From contig NZ_CP047358.1 of the NCBI RefSeq assembly GCF_030408855.1, positions 2,356,001 to 2,420,000 of the forward strand: a stretch of DNA of 64,000 bases, written 5' to 3'. The DNA is from Corynebacterium glaucum (GTDB lineage: Bacteria; Actinomycetota; Actinomycetes; Mycobacteriales; Mycobacteriaceae). Below are positions 18,244-26,951 of the stretch, in pieces (position 1 is the stretch's first letter; each line of letters begins with the position of its first letter). The notes below the pieces were generated by a model that did not search any database, was not told the DNA's origin, and saw only the letters and a list, made by a program, of their open reading frames with translations. A program made the position numbers and the translations under genes.

Positions 18244-19311
18244 TCAGATCCTTCCTAGAAGTGCAGCTTCGCCGGGACGTGCCGTCAAACGCACGGTGTC
18301 ATCGTTGGATAGTCGCTCGTCTGTAGTGATGAGAAGAGCCACACCGTCCGCAGTTTTCACCACTGCCTGGAATCGACCCCCCATGTACTCCACAGATTCA
18401 ACTACCGCGTCGAATGCGTTTTCATCGGCGTTGTCAGCGAGCTGCAGGGTGTTGGGACGAATCAGCAATTGAGGTTTCGGGCGATCATCGTTTCGGATGA
18501 CGAGATCGGATAGCGGGACTCGCCATGTCCGGTTGAGCGCATAGGCGAACCCGTCTCCGACCTCGCAGTCGAGGAGTGTCGAGTTGGTTAAGAAGTTGGC
18601 CACGAAATCATCGATCGGCCGCATCCAGAGTTCGTCAGGAGTCCCATACTGAACGAGCTTTCCACTACGCAAGATAGCGATCTTGTCTGCGAGAGCGAGT
18701 GCCTCGTGCTGATCGTGGGTCACAATCAATGTTCCACAGCCGACGTCGGCGACAATGTTGGCGAGCTGGCGGCGGAGGTCATTGCGCAACTGGGGATCCA
18801 AAGCTGCGAGGGGCTCGTCAAGGAGTAACACGCTTGGGTCGATTGCAATGGCGCGTCCCAGAGCGACGCGTTGACGCTGACCACCCGAAAGTTGGGCCGG
18901 CTTACGATCGGCATACTCGGTGAGCTGGGTGAGGTCCAACACGCGCTCTACCGTTTCGTCTCGCTTACCAGCATCAATGCCACGAACTTTCAAGCCGTAG
19001 CCAATGTTCCCCCTGACAGTCATGTGCGGGAAGCAGGCATAAGATTGAGGGACCAGCCCGATGTTTCTCTGAGCCGCAGTGAGCTCGGTAACGTCCTTCC
19101 CGTTGATGATCACTGATCCCTTCGAGACATGATTCAACCCGGCGACGGCTTTCAACGTGGTCGATTTGCCGCAGCCCGAGGGACCGATCACAGCAGTGGT
19201 CTCCCCTGGCTCAACCTGCAAGCTGATGTCCTCCACAGCCACGAAGTCGCCGTACTTTACCGTGATGCGATCAACTGCCAAGCTGCCGCCCTTGATTGCC
19301 GCTGAAGTCAT
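18244..19311 (-). CDS. ABC transporter ATP-binding protein (iron/spermidine/phosphonate-type)
   Basis: 355 residues. Walker A GPSGCGKST, Q-loop VPQSYACFPHM, signature LSGGQRQRVALGRA, Walker B VLLLDEPLAALD and H-loop VTHDQHEA, followed by a TOBE-like C-terminal domain (LLIRPNTLQLA). This architecture is shared by FbpC, PotA and 2-aminoethylphosphonate ATPases. It overlaps the permease gene at 19308 by four bases (ATGA). Drives the importer encoded by the next three genes upstream. Confidence 0.92.
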   Translation of the reverse strand: MTSAAIKGGSLAVDRITVKYGDFVAVEDISLQVEPGETTAVIGPSGCGKSTTLKAVAGLNHVSKGSVIINGKDVTELTAAQRNIGLVPQSYACFPHMTVRGNIGYGLKVRGIDAGKRDETVERVLDLTQLTEYADRKPAQLSGGQRQRVALGRAIAIDPSVLLLDEPLAALDPQLRNDLRRQLANIVADVGCGTLIVTHDQHEALALADKIAILRSGKLVQYGTPDELWMRPIDDFVANFLTNSTLLDCEVGDGFAYALNRTWRVPLSDLVIRNDDRPKPQLLIRPNTLQLADNADENAFDAVVESVEYMGGRFQAVVKTADGVALLITTDERLSNDDTVRLTARPGEAALLGRI

Positions 19312-20141
19312 TTCTTGTCCTTTGCTTGAGAGTTTGAACGTGTACGGGCCGCCACAATCGCCACAAGCACCGGGATTGCAAAAGCGATAAACAGGCAGGA
19401 CATCGCAGACGCAACTTCCAGGCGCCGCGTTGAGTAGGCATCGAACAGTGCGAACGGAGCCATAGGTGTCGCAGGCGGATTAATGAAGAACGAGATATTG
19501 AATTCGCCGAACGAAATGGCAAAAATCATCGTCACAGCTTGGAGAATCGCCACGTTCGTCCATGGAATCGTGATACTGAAAATAACCCTGAGCCACGATG
19601 CCCCCAGTGAATGCGCTGTGTATTCAGCCTCACGCAGGAGAGGGTCTGCGAGCGCCGGGACAAGTGCTGACATCGCGAACGGGAGGGTGAAGATCAAGTG
19701 GCCCACTACCAGCAGGATGCCGGAGGGCCTTAACCCCGAGAATGTCCCGATAAGAGCAATCGAAAGCGCAATGCCCGGGATGGCAAGCGGAATGTTTGAC
19801 AGCGTAATGAGCACCCTCGACACCCAATCCGGCAACCGCGGAGCCCACCAGGCAAGCGGAAAAACGATGAGGAGATTGAGAGCGACTACAAGCAGCGCCA
19901 CAAGGAGAGACCGCAGAAGGGTCGATCCCAGTAGATTCCAACCAAGGACGAACCAGTCTAAGGTGAATCCACCGCCCCAGGGCCCTTTTGAAAAATCGAC
20001 AGATGTGGCTGCGATGAAGGTAGCCAACACCGGGACAATAATGAAGACCGTCAGCAGCCACGTCACTATCCGGCCGGCAGTGACCGGATTCTCGTTGGGG
20101 GTAGCGCGCTCTACGGGTGCGCCAGTTTCATGCATGGTCAT
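19308..20141 (-). CDS. ABC transporter permease, second subunit
   Basis: A 277-residue permease with about six transmembrane helices and a BPD inner-membrane domain; the EAA-type loop is REAEYTAHSLGASWLRVIFSITIPW. It starts at ATG 20141, overlapping the previous permease stop by four bases. With its partner it forms the channel of an importer of the Fe3+/putrescine/phosphonate superfamily. Base composition is visibly more AT-rich than in the ugp genes. Confidence 0.9.
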   Translation of the reverse strand: MTMHETGAPVERATPNENPVTAGRIVTWLLTVFIIVPVLATFIAATSVDFSKGPWGGGFTLDWFVLGWNLLGSTLLRSLLVALLVVALNLLIVFPLAWWAPRLPDWVSRVLITLSNIPLAIPGIALSIALIGTFSGLRPSGILLVVGHLIFTLPFAMSALVPALADPLLREAEYTAHSLGASWLRVIFSITIPWTNVAILQAVTMIFAISFGEFNISFFINPPATPMAPFALFDAYSTRRLEVASAMSCLFIAFAIPVLVAIVAARTRSNSQAKDKK

Positions 20142-21037
20142 TTTCTGAGTCCGCTTTCAACGAGACGTGCCAACAGACGGCCGGCAACGATAGCGAGTAA
20201 GGCCAAGGACGCCAGAATCACCGCTAGAGCGGACGATGTTGCGATGTTGAACCCGTTGTTCAACGCATCGACGACATCCAGCGGCAACAGCCGGATACCT
20301 TCAGACAGCGTCGCAGCAGTCCCGTACCCACCTAGAGCCACAGCTGCAGCCGTACCGGACGCTTCAATTGCGGCAGGGAGAATGAGAGGCAGTTGGATGG
20401 TCCAGAATGCTCGGAACCTCGAGGCCCCAAGAGTTTCAGCAGCCTCCGCATACTCGGGATTAAGCATCTCGGCCGCGCCTCTCAGTGGCCCAACGATTCT
20501 GGGGACCGAGAAGAAGACATATGCGATGAAGAACCCTAAGTATGTGAAAGCAGCGCCAGCCAACGGCGGAAAAAACTGCCCGATCAAACCGTTCCTACCC
20601 AACAGGACAATCGAGAAGAACCCGATGATGATTCCCGGCAGAGTGATTGGGAAAGTGAGCAGGGCATCCAACGCAGGTTGAGCTCGATTCTCGCGTGACC
20701 GCTTCGCCAGGTATAGAACGGTTGGGATCGCAAGAACCACGGTGATAACCACCGATCCCAAACCGACTATCACCGAGTTGCGAACCGACCTGGCGATAAA
20801 AGCGGAGCCCAGCGCTTCTTTGTAATACTGCAGGGTAGGCCCCGAGGTCTCATAGATGCCCACCTCACCAATCCCGAATGACCTGAGTATCAAGACCAGA
20901 ACGGGATAAAGGCCGAACACTATGACGATCACAAGTACTGGAATGAGTGCCAGCAAACCGAGACTGAACCTTTTCGATTTGCGTTCCACGGCGTCTCGTC
21001 CGGCACTCTCTGCTGGCGCGGAGTTTGCCTGGTTCAT
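20138..21037 (-). CDS. ABC transporter permease, first subunit
   Basis: 299 residues, six or so helices after a charged N-terminus, with the coupling loop NPEYAEAAETLGASRFRAFWTIQLPL. It begins five bases after the substrate-binding-protein stop, so it belongs to the same operon. The pair of short separate permeases distinguishes this importer from fused FbpB-type systems. Substrate not evident. Confidence 0.9.
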   Translation of the reverse strand: MNQANSAPAESAGRDAVERKSKRFSLGLLALIPVLVIVIVFGLYPVLVLILRSFGIGEVGIYETSGPTLQYYKEALGSAFIARSVRNSVIVGLGSVVITVVLAIPTVLYLAKRSRENRAQPALDALLTFPITLPGIIIGFFSIVLLGRNGLIGQFFPPLAGAAFTYLGFFIAYVFFSVPRIVGPLRGAAEMLNPEYAEAAETLGASRFRAFWTIQLPLILPAAIEASGTAAAVALGGYGTAATLSEGIRLLPLDVVDALNNGFNIATSSALAVILASLALLAIVAGRLLARLVESGLRK

Positions 21038-21042
21038 GAGGT

Positions 21043-22098
21043 CTACCCGATCAGAGCTTTGTAATCCTCGTTGAACTTTTGCTGTACCTCACCCTGCTTC
21101 AAGTAGTTGACAGTGCGTGCACGCTCGTAATCCTCCTCAGGCAGGAACTTTCCGCGCATGTCGGCTGGGATTTCCCCAACTGCCGGGCGCATGTAACCGT
21201 GCGCAAAGAGTGACTGCCCTTCCTCCGAGAAGTAGAAATCAAGCAGAGCCTTACCGTTATCATCGTGTGGCGCACCGTTGACGAGACCCACAACGTATGG
21301 GATCTGAAGAGAGCCCTCTTCGGGGATAATGATGCTCACATTCGATCCCTCATCACGCAGTTTGTATCCGTTGAAGTCGGCGTCGATGAGAATCGGGATT
21401 TCGCCTTGTGCCACTTTTGCAGTCGCAGTTTGAGCAGAAATAATCGCGCCATTATCGACGAGTTGCTTGATGTAATCCAAGCCCGGACCAAAGTCATCGA
21501 GGCTTCCGCCCATCGCTTCGTTCGCGGCGGTTGCAACGGAGTAGCCGACTGCAGCCTGAGTCGGGTCAAGGAAACCTACTTTGCCCTTGTACTCGGGCTT
21601 CAACAGGTCCGCCCACGAGGACGGAACCGGCGCACCACCGAGAAACTCCTCATTCACGATGAATGCCACGGTGCCGGAGTGCACGGTGTGCCACATTTCA
21701 TCCGCACTCTTCAAGTCATCGGCAATGTCACCGGCTCGCTTAGGGGTGTGCGGCTGGAGAACACCGGACTCAACCAGCTGGCCACCGAAAGCAATACCTG
21801 TGTAAACCACGTCTGCAACCGGAGAAGCCTTCTCTGCTTGCAGAGCAGCCAACGCTTGCCCGGAGTTCTTCGGGTCGTTGGGAGCGTCGATTCCCGTTGA
21901 GTCCTTGAATGCAGCATGTACCTCACCGAAGTTGCCCCACTCCGCAGGCGAGTTGTAGGAGATTACGGTCTGCGCGCCGCCCGAAGAGCTCTTATCGGAG
22001 GAACCTGCAGAGGTGTCTACCCCAGTATTTCCGCATGCGCTGAGCATAGCGACAGCGGAGACTGCGAAAACTCCGCGAACCAATCGGTTGTTAAACAT
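21043..22098 (-). CDS. Substrate-binding lipoprotein of ABC importer (iron/phosphonate-type solute-binding protein)
   Basis: 351 residues. ATG 22098 (MFNNRLVRGVFAVS) is chosen over an upstream in-frame start because GAGGGAAAG precedes it and it yields a clean signal peptide ending in lipobox LSAC. The mature part has a type 2 periplasmic-binding fold: VISYNSPAEWGNFGEVHAAF, VADVVYTGIAFGGQLVE, KPEYKGKVGFLDPTQAAVG. Relatives bind ferric ions, thiamine, 2-aminoethylphosphonate or sugar phosphates. I see no tyrosine pair clearly diagnostic of iron binding. Proximity to ugp and two phosphodiesterase-type enzymes favours an organophosphorus compound, weakly. Confidence 0.88.
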   Translation of the reverse strand: MFNNRLVRGVFAVSAVAMLSACGNTGVDTSAGSSDKSSSGGAQTVISYNSPAEWGNFGEVHAAFKDSTGIDAPNDPKNSGQALAALQAEKASPVADVVYTGIAFGGQLVESGVLQPHTPKRAGDIADDLKSADEMWHTVHSGTVAFIVNEEFLGGAPVPSSWADLLKPEYKGKVGFLDPTQAAVGYSVATAANEAMGGSLDDFGPGLDYIKQLVDNGAIISAQTATAKVAQGEIPILIDADFNGYKLRDEGSNVSIIIPEEGSLQIPYVVGLVNGAPHDDNGKALLDFYFSEEGQSLFAHGYMRPAVGEIPADMRGKFLPEEDYERARTVNYLKQGEVQQKFNEDYKALIG

Positions 22099-22219
22099 CG
22101 AACTTTCCCTCTCATCGTCGGCCACCGAAGTGGCGTAATCGGACAACGCGATTCGAATCGACTCGCTCAGGAAAGTTTCGCTCGCGAATTTAAATCCGGG
22201 CTGTCGCTGATGGGAACCT

Positions 22220-22241
22220 ACGGTAAATTCACGGTAAATTT
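22220..22241. repeat. Two tandem 11-bp direct repeats upstream of the ABC importer operon
   Basis: ACGGTAAATTC followed immediately by ACGGTAAATTT. An 11-bp period places both copies on the same helix face, the arrangement recognised by OmpR/PhoB-type response regulators. It lies 122 bp before the lipoprotein start on the minus strand and 128 bp before the antitoxin start on the plus strand. Confidence 0.55.
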
Positions 22242-22368
22242 CTCTAAGCTGGATTTCAGGCGACTATTAGTTCAAGCACAACCTATTAGACCCGCTACTG
22301 AATCCGTGGAACAGCCACTTCACCGCAACCCATTGAATCTAGGTAGAAATCTGGGTATTTTTAGGTCT

Positions 22369-22671
22369 ATGCAAACCGTATCCATCAGCCAGGCCTCCTC
22401 AGCCGGTGTTTCGAGACTGGTCTCAATGGCTGAATCCGGCGCACCGGTGCCGTTGACTAGGCACGGAAGAGTTGTCGCGGAAGTAGTTTCCACCAACGAG
22501 ATTGAGCGCTTGCGCCGGGATAGCGAGACGCTACGGGACGCTGTTCTCGCGCTCGGGAGGTTTGCGACTGACTCAGGCGAACGCACCGACCTCGACGATG
22601 CGATGGAAATGTTCGGGTTTAGTCGCGCAGAATTAATGGCCGAGATCGCGGCCGATGGGGAATCCCTCTAG
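22369..22671 (+). CDS. Phd/YefM-type antitoxin
   Basis: A 100-residue protein with the Phd/YefM DNA-binding N-terminus: MQTVSISQASSAGVSRLV, then SGAPVPLTRHGRVVAEVVS, followed by an acidic C-terminal part (SGERTDLDDAMEMFGF) that would wrap the toxin. The frame is open far upstream, but TATTTT ends seven bases before ATG 22369, typical of a leaderless actinobacterial mRNA. It overlaps the toxin gene by 17 bases. Expected to neutralise the toxin and autoregulate the pair. Confidence 0.82.
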   Translation: MQTVSISQASSAGVSRLVSMAESGAPVPLTRHGRVVAEVVSTNEIERLRRDSETLRDAVLALGRFATDSGERTDLDDAMEMFGFSRAELMAEIAADGESL

Positions 22672-23266
22672 CGTCCGCAAGCCAATGGCAGAAGCGAATC
22701 CTCCCGCCCGGGTGAGGTTGACTAAGGAAGCAGTTGAAGACCTCCGGCGGCTGGAAAAGAAGGATCCCCAAATTGTCCGAAGCATCTTTAGAAAGATGCT
22801 GCTCCTGGAGCAATCCCCCTACGCCGGCGAGCCGCTCCTAGGTTCACTAGTGACCTTCAGAAAGCTCATCATCGGGGATCGCGATTATCGGATCGTGTGG
22901 CGCGTCTCTAATGATGAGAGGTTCCGACCGGTACTCGAGATCGCGGAGGTGTGGGCAGCAGGAGCCCGGTCAGACGCCGCGGTTTACCGCGAAATGGTTC
23001 ACCGAGCGGAGCTACTCGAAAATGAAGAGGACCTAGAGACCCGTGCACTGGCTGACATTCTGGCCGAATTTGGGCGACGGTATGCCGGAATAGAGGCGCA
23101 TGCGGAGCCATCAGGAACCGCTGACTTGCCCACATGGCTCACGCAGGCTCTAAAGGACCAACTGCATTTGTCAGACGAGCGCATCAGCGTGCTCACTCAA
23201 GAGGAAGCACAGCAGATGTTGGCCTACCACTGGAGTCGACCTAAATCGTCACCTGACGGGACTTGA
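22655..23266 (+). CDS. RelE/ParE-superfamily toxin with C-terminal extension
   Basis: Residues about 15-105 look like a RelE/ParE toxin: ARVRLTKEAVEDLRRLEKKD, then GSLVTFRKLIIGDRDYRIVWRV and RPVLEIAEVWAAGARSDAAVY. Ordinary toxins end there, at about 90-100 residues; this one continues to 203 with a Glu-rich helical tail (ELLENEEDLETRALADIL) and a small C-terminal domain. Start may be ATG 22655 (overlapping the antitoxin) or ATG 22685. RelE proteins cleave mRNA in the ribosome; ParE proteins poison gyrase; which applies is not clear. The 3' end overlaps the convergent gene by 26 bases. Confidence 0.75.
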   Translation: MGNPSSVRKPMAEANPPARVRLTKEAVEDLRRLEKKDPQIVRSIFRKMLLLEQSPYAGEPLLGSLVTFRKLIIGDRDYRIVWRVSNDERFRPVLEIAEVWAAGARSDAAVYREMVHRAELLENEEDLETRALADILAEFGRRYAGIEAHAEPSGTADLPTWLTQALKDQLHLSDERISVLTQEEAQQMLAYHWSRPKSSPDGT

Positions 23267-24158
23267 TGTTGTCCAGCTGCTTGCGCTCCTCGGCGGAGAG
23301 CTGCGCATCGGAGGCGTACTCCGCCTCGATCTTCTCGTTCAGCGCGGTCAGCGCCTCGGCGTAGGAGGCGGCGTCCACGGACGGGTCGAGGTCCCACACC
23401 GGCACGACCACGCCGTGGGTGCGGAATGCGCCAGCGAACTTGGTACCCTCGCCCAGATTCAGCTCGCCGCGAGCGGCGATGCGAGCCAGGGCGGTGAGCA
23501 TCTGGTTCTCGCTCTCCTCCGGGCGCACCCAGCGGATGTGGGCCTTGCCGCCGCCAGGGTTAACCCACCAGATCGAACCCGGTAGATCAACCTTGACCTG
23601 GGTAGACGGAAGGACAGCCTCGTTGGCGCGGCCCAGGGCCTGGCGGATCTCCGGGGGCACGGTCGCGCCCTCGGCGAACCACCAACCGAAGTCGTTGTGC
23701 TCGGTGATCTGCAGTTGGGACGAGGCGTCGATAAGCGAGGAAAGCTCTGGCTGCGAGCCATCCGCAACTGTGGAGCCCAAGGTCTCCCCTGGCTTTGCCT
23801 CGAGTACCCAGTTAAGCGCGTACGCCAGGTCGCGGCCCGGGTTCTGCGAGTGGGACTGCACCTGAAGTGCGACGAAGCGCTCGCCGCCCTCCTCCTCGGC
23901 GCGCACCATGGCGGCGCCGGCGCCAGGCAGCACCGTGACGATGTTCACCGGCGTACCCTTGACCTCCACCTGCGCGACGGCGGACGGGACGAACTCCTGC
24001 AGCGCGATGAGGTCAGACTCCATGGCCAAGCCGCCGTACGGGCGGGGATCCTTGGCAAACTGCTCGCGCTCGGCGGCGCGGGCGGCAAGCTTCGCCTCGC
24101 GGCGGGTCATGCCCTCGGGCAGCTGGTTCTTTTGCTTCTTCGGTTTCCTAGGTGGCAT
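23241..24158 (-). CDS. DUF5926-family protein of unknown function
   Basis: 305 residues, conserved in actinobacteria. It begins with a basic stretch (MPPRKPKKQKNQLPEGMTRRE) and continues as a soluble acidic protein with ALQEFVPSAVAQVEVKG, VLPGAGAAMVRAEEEGGERF and FGWWFAEGATVPPEIRQALGR. No catalytic motif or membrane segment is evident. ATG 24158 is chosen; the frame extends 11 codons further. It follows the second glycerophosphodiesterase gene on the same strand by ten bases, so they are likely co-transcribed. Family name recalled, not searched. Confidence 0.72.
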   Translation of the reverse strand: MPPRKPKKQKNQLPEGMTRREAKLAARAAEREQFAKDPRPYGGLAMESDLIALQEFVPSAVAQVEVKGTPVNIVTVLPGAGAAMVRAEEEGGERFVALQVQSHSQNPGRDLAYALNWVLEAKPGETLGSTVADGSQPELSSLIDASSQLQITEHNDFGWWFAEGATVPPEIRQALGRANEAVLPSTQVKVDLPGSIWWVNPGGGKAHIRWVRPEESENQMLTALARIAARGELNLGEGTKFAGAFRTHGVVVPVWDLDPSVDAASYAEALTALNEKIEAEYASDAQLSAEERKQLDNIKSRQVTI

Positions 24159-24168
24159 GCGCTTTAGG

Positions 24169-24930
24169 CTAGCGCACGCCCTCGACACCACCTTGACCGC
24201 GCTCGAACGTGTCCAGCGCCAAGTTCGGCAAGTCGGTGGCCATCACGTCCACGCCCTTCTCCGCGCACCAAAGCATCTCGCGCGGGGTGTTCACGGTCCA
24301 GGTGTAGGTTTTCAGACCCTTGAAGCCGAGGAGCTCGTGCTTGTGCTGCAGGTGAGAGAGCGCAGGGCCGACACCGAAGGGCTTCGAAAACATCGTGTTG
24401 CCCGGGTTCCAGGTTCGTTCGCGTAGGTGGAACAAGTAGTAGGTCTCCAGCTCCGGCGCTTGTTTGGCAAAGTAGCGCACCGCCGAGTGGCTGAAGGAGA
24501 CCACATGCACCCGCTCCGAATCCTGCAGGCGGTTGTAGCGCAGCACGCGCAGCGTCTGTTCATCCACTTCTGGACCGAAGCGGGTGGGGTGCTTGGTCTC
24601 TATATAGATGTGCTTGTGGGGATAGTCGGATAAGAGTTCCAACAGTTCGTCGAGAAGCAAAATGTGCTGCGGGTCTTCCTCCGTGCCGGAGTTGAGCTCG
24701 CGCAGGTCGCGGTAATCTATGGTGGCCACGCGCCCGCGACCGTTAGTGGTCCGGTTCACCGTCGCGTCGTGGAACACCACGAGCTTGCCGTCGCGGGTCA
24801 GACGCACGTCGCATTCGATCCCGTGGATGGGCAGCTTCAGTGCTTCCTCGAACGCGCGCTGCGTGTGCTCCGGATACAGGCCGGAGAACCCACGGTGCGC
24901 GATGATCTGGGTTTGCGCTCGGTTGTCCAC
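24169..24930 (-). CDS. Glycerophosphodiester phosphodiesterase family protein (second copy)
   Basis: 253 residues from a GTG at 24930 (reads as MDNRAQTQIIAHRGFSG). GDPD hallmarks are IIAHRGFSGLYPEHTQ, HGIECDVRLTRDGKLVVFHD and IYIETKHPTRFGP. The GTG start is supported by TACGTT ending seven bases upstream, a leaderless arrangement. It is only moderately similar to the copy at 16652-17419 and lacks the transporter context, so it may serve lipid turnover rather than scavenging. No signal peptide. Confidence 0.9.
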   Translation of the reverse strand: MDNRAQTQIIAHRGFSGLYPEHTQRAFEEALKLPIHGIECDVRLTRDGKLVVFHDATVNRTTNGRGRVATIDYRDLRELNSGTEEDPQHILLLDELLELLSDYPHKHIYIETKHPTRFGPEVDEQTLRVLRYNRLQDSERVHVVSFSHSAVRYFAKQAPELETYYLFHLRERTWNPGNTMFSKPFGVGPALSHLQHKHELLGFKGLKTYTWTVNTPREMLWCAEKGVDVMATDLPNLALDTFERGQGGVEGVR

Positions 24931-24986
24931 GACACCCAACGTACAGCTGCCCCGCTTCCCCGCTCGATCTTTGCCAGAATGAGCGT

Positions 24987-26930
24987 GTGCTTTTCGACGA
25001 CCCGGTACAACCCATGTCCAGCTTCCGCCGGCTGCCATCCCCGTTGGGCGACAAGGCCGCCGAAGCCTTCAACACGGTGCGCAATGCGCGCCGGCGCTAC
25101 TCGGTTAGCCGCGACGGCATCCTCGCCGCTCCCGTGGCAGCGTTCGAGGTGTTCACCGACCTCACGCCGGGGCTTCGACTGCGCGGGTTGCAGCGCCTGC
25201 CGCAGAGTTTCCGCGTGGGCGCCGTCGGCGCGGAGGTAGCCACCTGGGGTGCGGTCTCGCCTTCGCTCTTGCCGCACAAGTGGTCCACCACCGCGGCGAA
25301 CACGGCGGTGCTCCAGGGCATCGGCCACGCCGTGACCACCGCGGTATCGCAGGCGGTGCGCCCGGGCAAGCGAAGCGAGGGCGGCCCGCTGCCCACGCCC
25401 GCGCGCTTGGGCATGACCGCCACGACGCTCGGGGTGTATGCCATGGCACTGTATCGCCGCCGCGATCAAGAGCGACTGGTCGAGGTCGAAGGCGAGTACT
25501 CGGTGTGGGACACCATCGGCGGCCTTGCGCTGGGTTCGCTCGGCTACGGCGCGATGCTGACGGTCGGCGAGGCGATCCAATCCTTCATTGACGCGATCAA
25601 CGCCGTGCTGGGCAAGCGTTTGCCGCCCGTCACCTCCTGGCCGCTGGCCATTGCTGTTGGCGGCGGAGTGATCTTGCTGTTTGCCGACCGGGTGGTTGTG
25701 CGCCGCTTTTTCTCCCGGGTCTCCCAGAGCGCTCAGGAGCTCGACCGCGCGTTTATGAAGGGCGCTGATCAGCCGGCGGAGCCGGAGCGCTCCGGCTCGC
25801 CCGAATCCAACGTGAACTGGAGCTCCATGGGCCGTCAGGGCCGCGCAACGGCTGCAGGCGGTCCCCGCAAGGCGCAGATCGCACGCGTGCTTGGCGTCAG
25901 CGAGGACGAGGTCAAGGAGCCGATCCGCATCTTCATCGGCCTGCACGGCCTCGACCCGGACGAGTCGCCGGACTTCGACCAAATGGCGCAGGAAGCCGTC
26001 GCCGAGATGCACCGCACCGGCGCGTTCGAGCGCAACCACATCGCCGTCATGTCCGCCGCCGGCACCGGCTGGATCAACGATTTCCACACGTCCGGCTTCG
26101 AATTTGTCACCCGCGGCGACAGCGCCATCGTCGCCGTACAGTATTCGTTCCTCCCCTCGGCGTACTCCTACATCGCCGACCACGACTCGCCGGTCCGCTC
26201 CTCCCGCGCATTGGTGCGCGCCATCCGGGAGGAGCTTTCGCTTATCGACGAATCAGTGCGCCCGAAACTCTACGTCGGCGGCGAATCGCTCGGCGCCTAC
26301 GGAGTGTCCGACGTGTTCCGCAGCGTGGAAGAATTCCTCCAGGCCACCTCTGGCGGTGTGTTCACCGGAGTGCCAGGTTTTGCCCGCAACCACTCGGAGT
26401 TGACCCGCGCACGCGAGGAGGGCTCGCCGCAGCGCCTCCCGCTTGTCGACGGCGGGCGTCATGTCCGTTTCACCGCCCACCCGGACCACATCACGCACGA
26501 TTTCAAGGGCGACGACTACGCCCACGAATGGGAGTCGCCGCGCTACGTCTTTGCCCAGCACGCTTCGGATCCGGTGGTGTGGTGGGAACCTAGCTTGATC
26601 TGGAAGATTCCGGACTGGTTGAAAGAACCCGGCTCGCGCGGCGACGCCGCCCCCGAAGCGCAGAAGCTTGACGTGCTGCAGACGTTGCGCTGGATGCCGC
26701 TGATCACGTGGTGGCAGGTCGGGATCGACCAGCTGGCCTCGCAGGATGTGCCGTCCCCGCACGGGCACAATTACCACGACGAGACGGTGGCCTATTGGAA
26801 TGCAGTGGTCCACGGTGTCAACGGAGGCTTAAGCGACGCGGAGATGGATCGCGCAGCCGAGTGGATCCACAACGACGCGGTGAAGTTGCGCAAGCCTCCG
26901 GGCGGTTTTCCGTCCAAGCACGGGTACTAG
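24987..26930 (+). CDS. Membrane-anchored alpha/beta-hydrolase (Abhydrolase_9 family)
   Basis: 647 residues. The N-terminal third carries several hydrophobic segments (GMTATTLGVYAMALY, IGGLALGSLGYGAMLTVGEA, WPLAIAVGGGVILLFADRV) forming a membrane domain. The C-terminal half is an alpha/beta hydrolase with IFIGLHGLDPDES, nucleophile elbow VGGESLGAYG (Ser) and a probable histidine in HPDHITHDF. This two-part architecture is common in mycolic-acid bacteria; cell-envelope lipid or ester hydrolysis is plausible but unproven. GTG 24987 follows CAGAAT by six bases; ATG 25014-25016 region is an alternative start. Confidence 0.82.
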   Translation: MLFDDPVQPMSSFRRLPSPLGDKAAEAFNTVRNARRRYSVSRDGILAAPVAAFEVFTDLTPGLRLRGLQRLPQSFRVGAVGAEVATWGAVSPSLLPHKWSTTAANTAVLQGIGHAVTTAVSQAVRPGKRSEGGPLPTPARLGMTATTLGVYAMALYRRRDQERLVEVEGEYSVWDTIGGLALGSLGYGAMLTVGEAIQSFIDAINAVLGKRLPPVTSWPLAIAVGGGVILLFADRVVVRRFFSRVSQSAQELDRAFMKGADQPAEPERSGSPESNVNWSSMGRQGRATAAGGPRKAQIARVLGVSEDEVKEPIRIFIGLHGLDPDESPDFDQMAQEAVAEMHRTGAFERNHIAVMSAAGTGWINDFHTSGFEFVTRGDSAIVAVQYSFLPSAYSYIADHDSPVRSSRALVRAIREELSLIDESVRPKLYVGGESLGAYGVSDVFRSVEEFLQATSGGVFTGVPGFARNHSELTRAREEGSPQRLPLVDGGRHVRFTAHPDHITHDFKGDDYAHEWESPRYVFAQHASDPVVWWEPSLIWKIPDWLKEPGSRGDAAPEAQKLDVLQTLRWMPLITWWQVGIDQLASQDVPSPHGHNYHDETVAYWNAVVHGVNGGLSDAEMDRAAEWIHNDAVKLRKPPGGFPSKHGY

Positions 26931-26951
26931 GGCCAGCAAGGCAGCACAGCC

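Noticed and set aside
24837..26183. 448-codon minus-strand open frame
   Set aside because: Runs antisense through the glycerophosphodiesterase start and the alpha/beta-hydrolase gene; composition is that of a GC-rich shadow frame.
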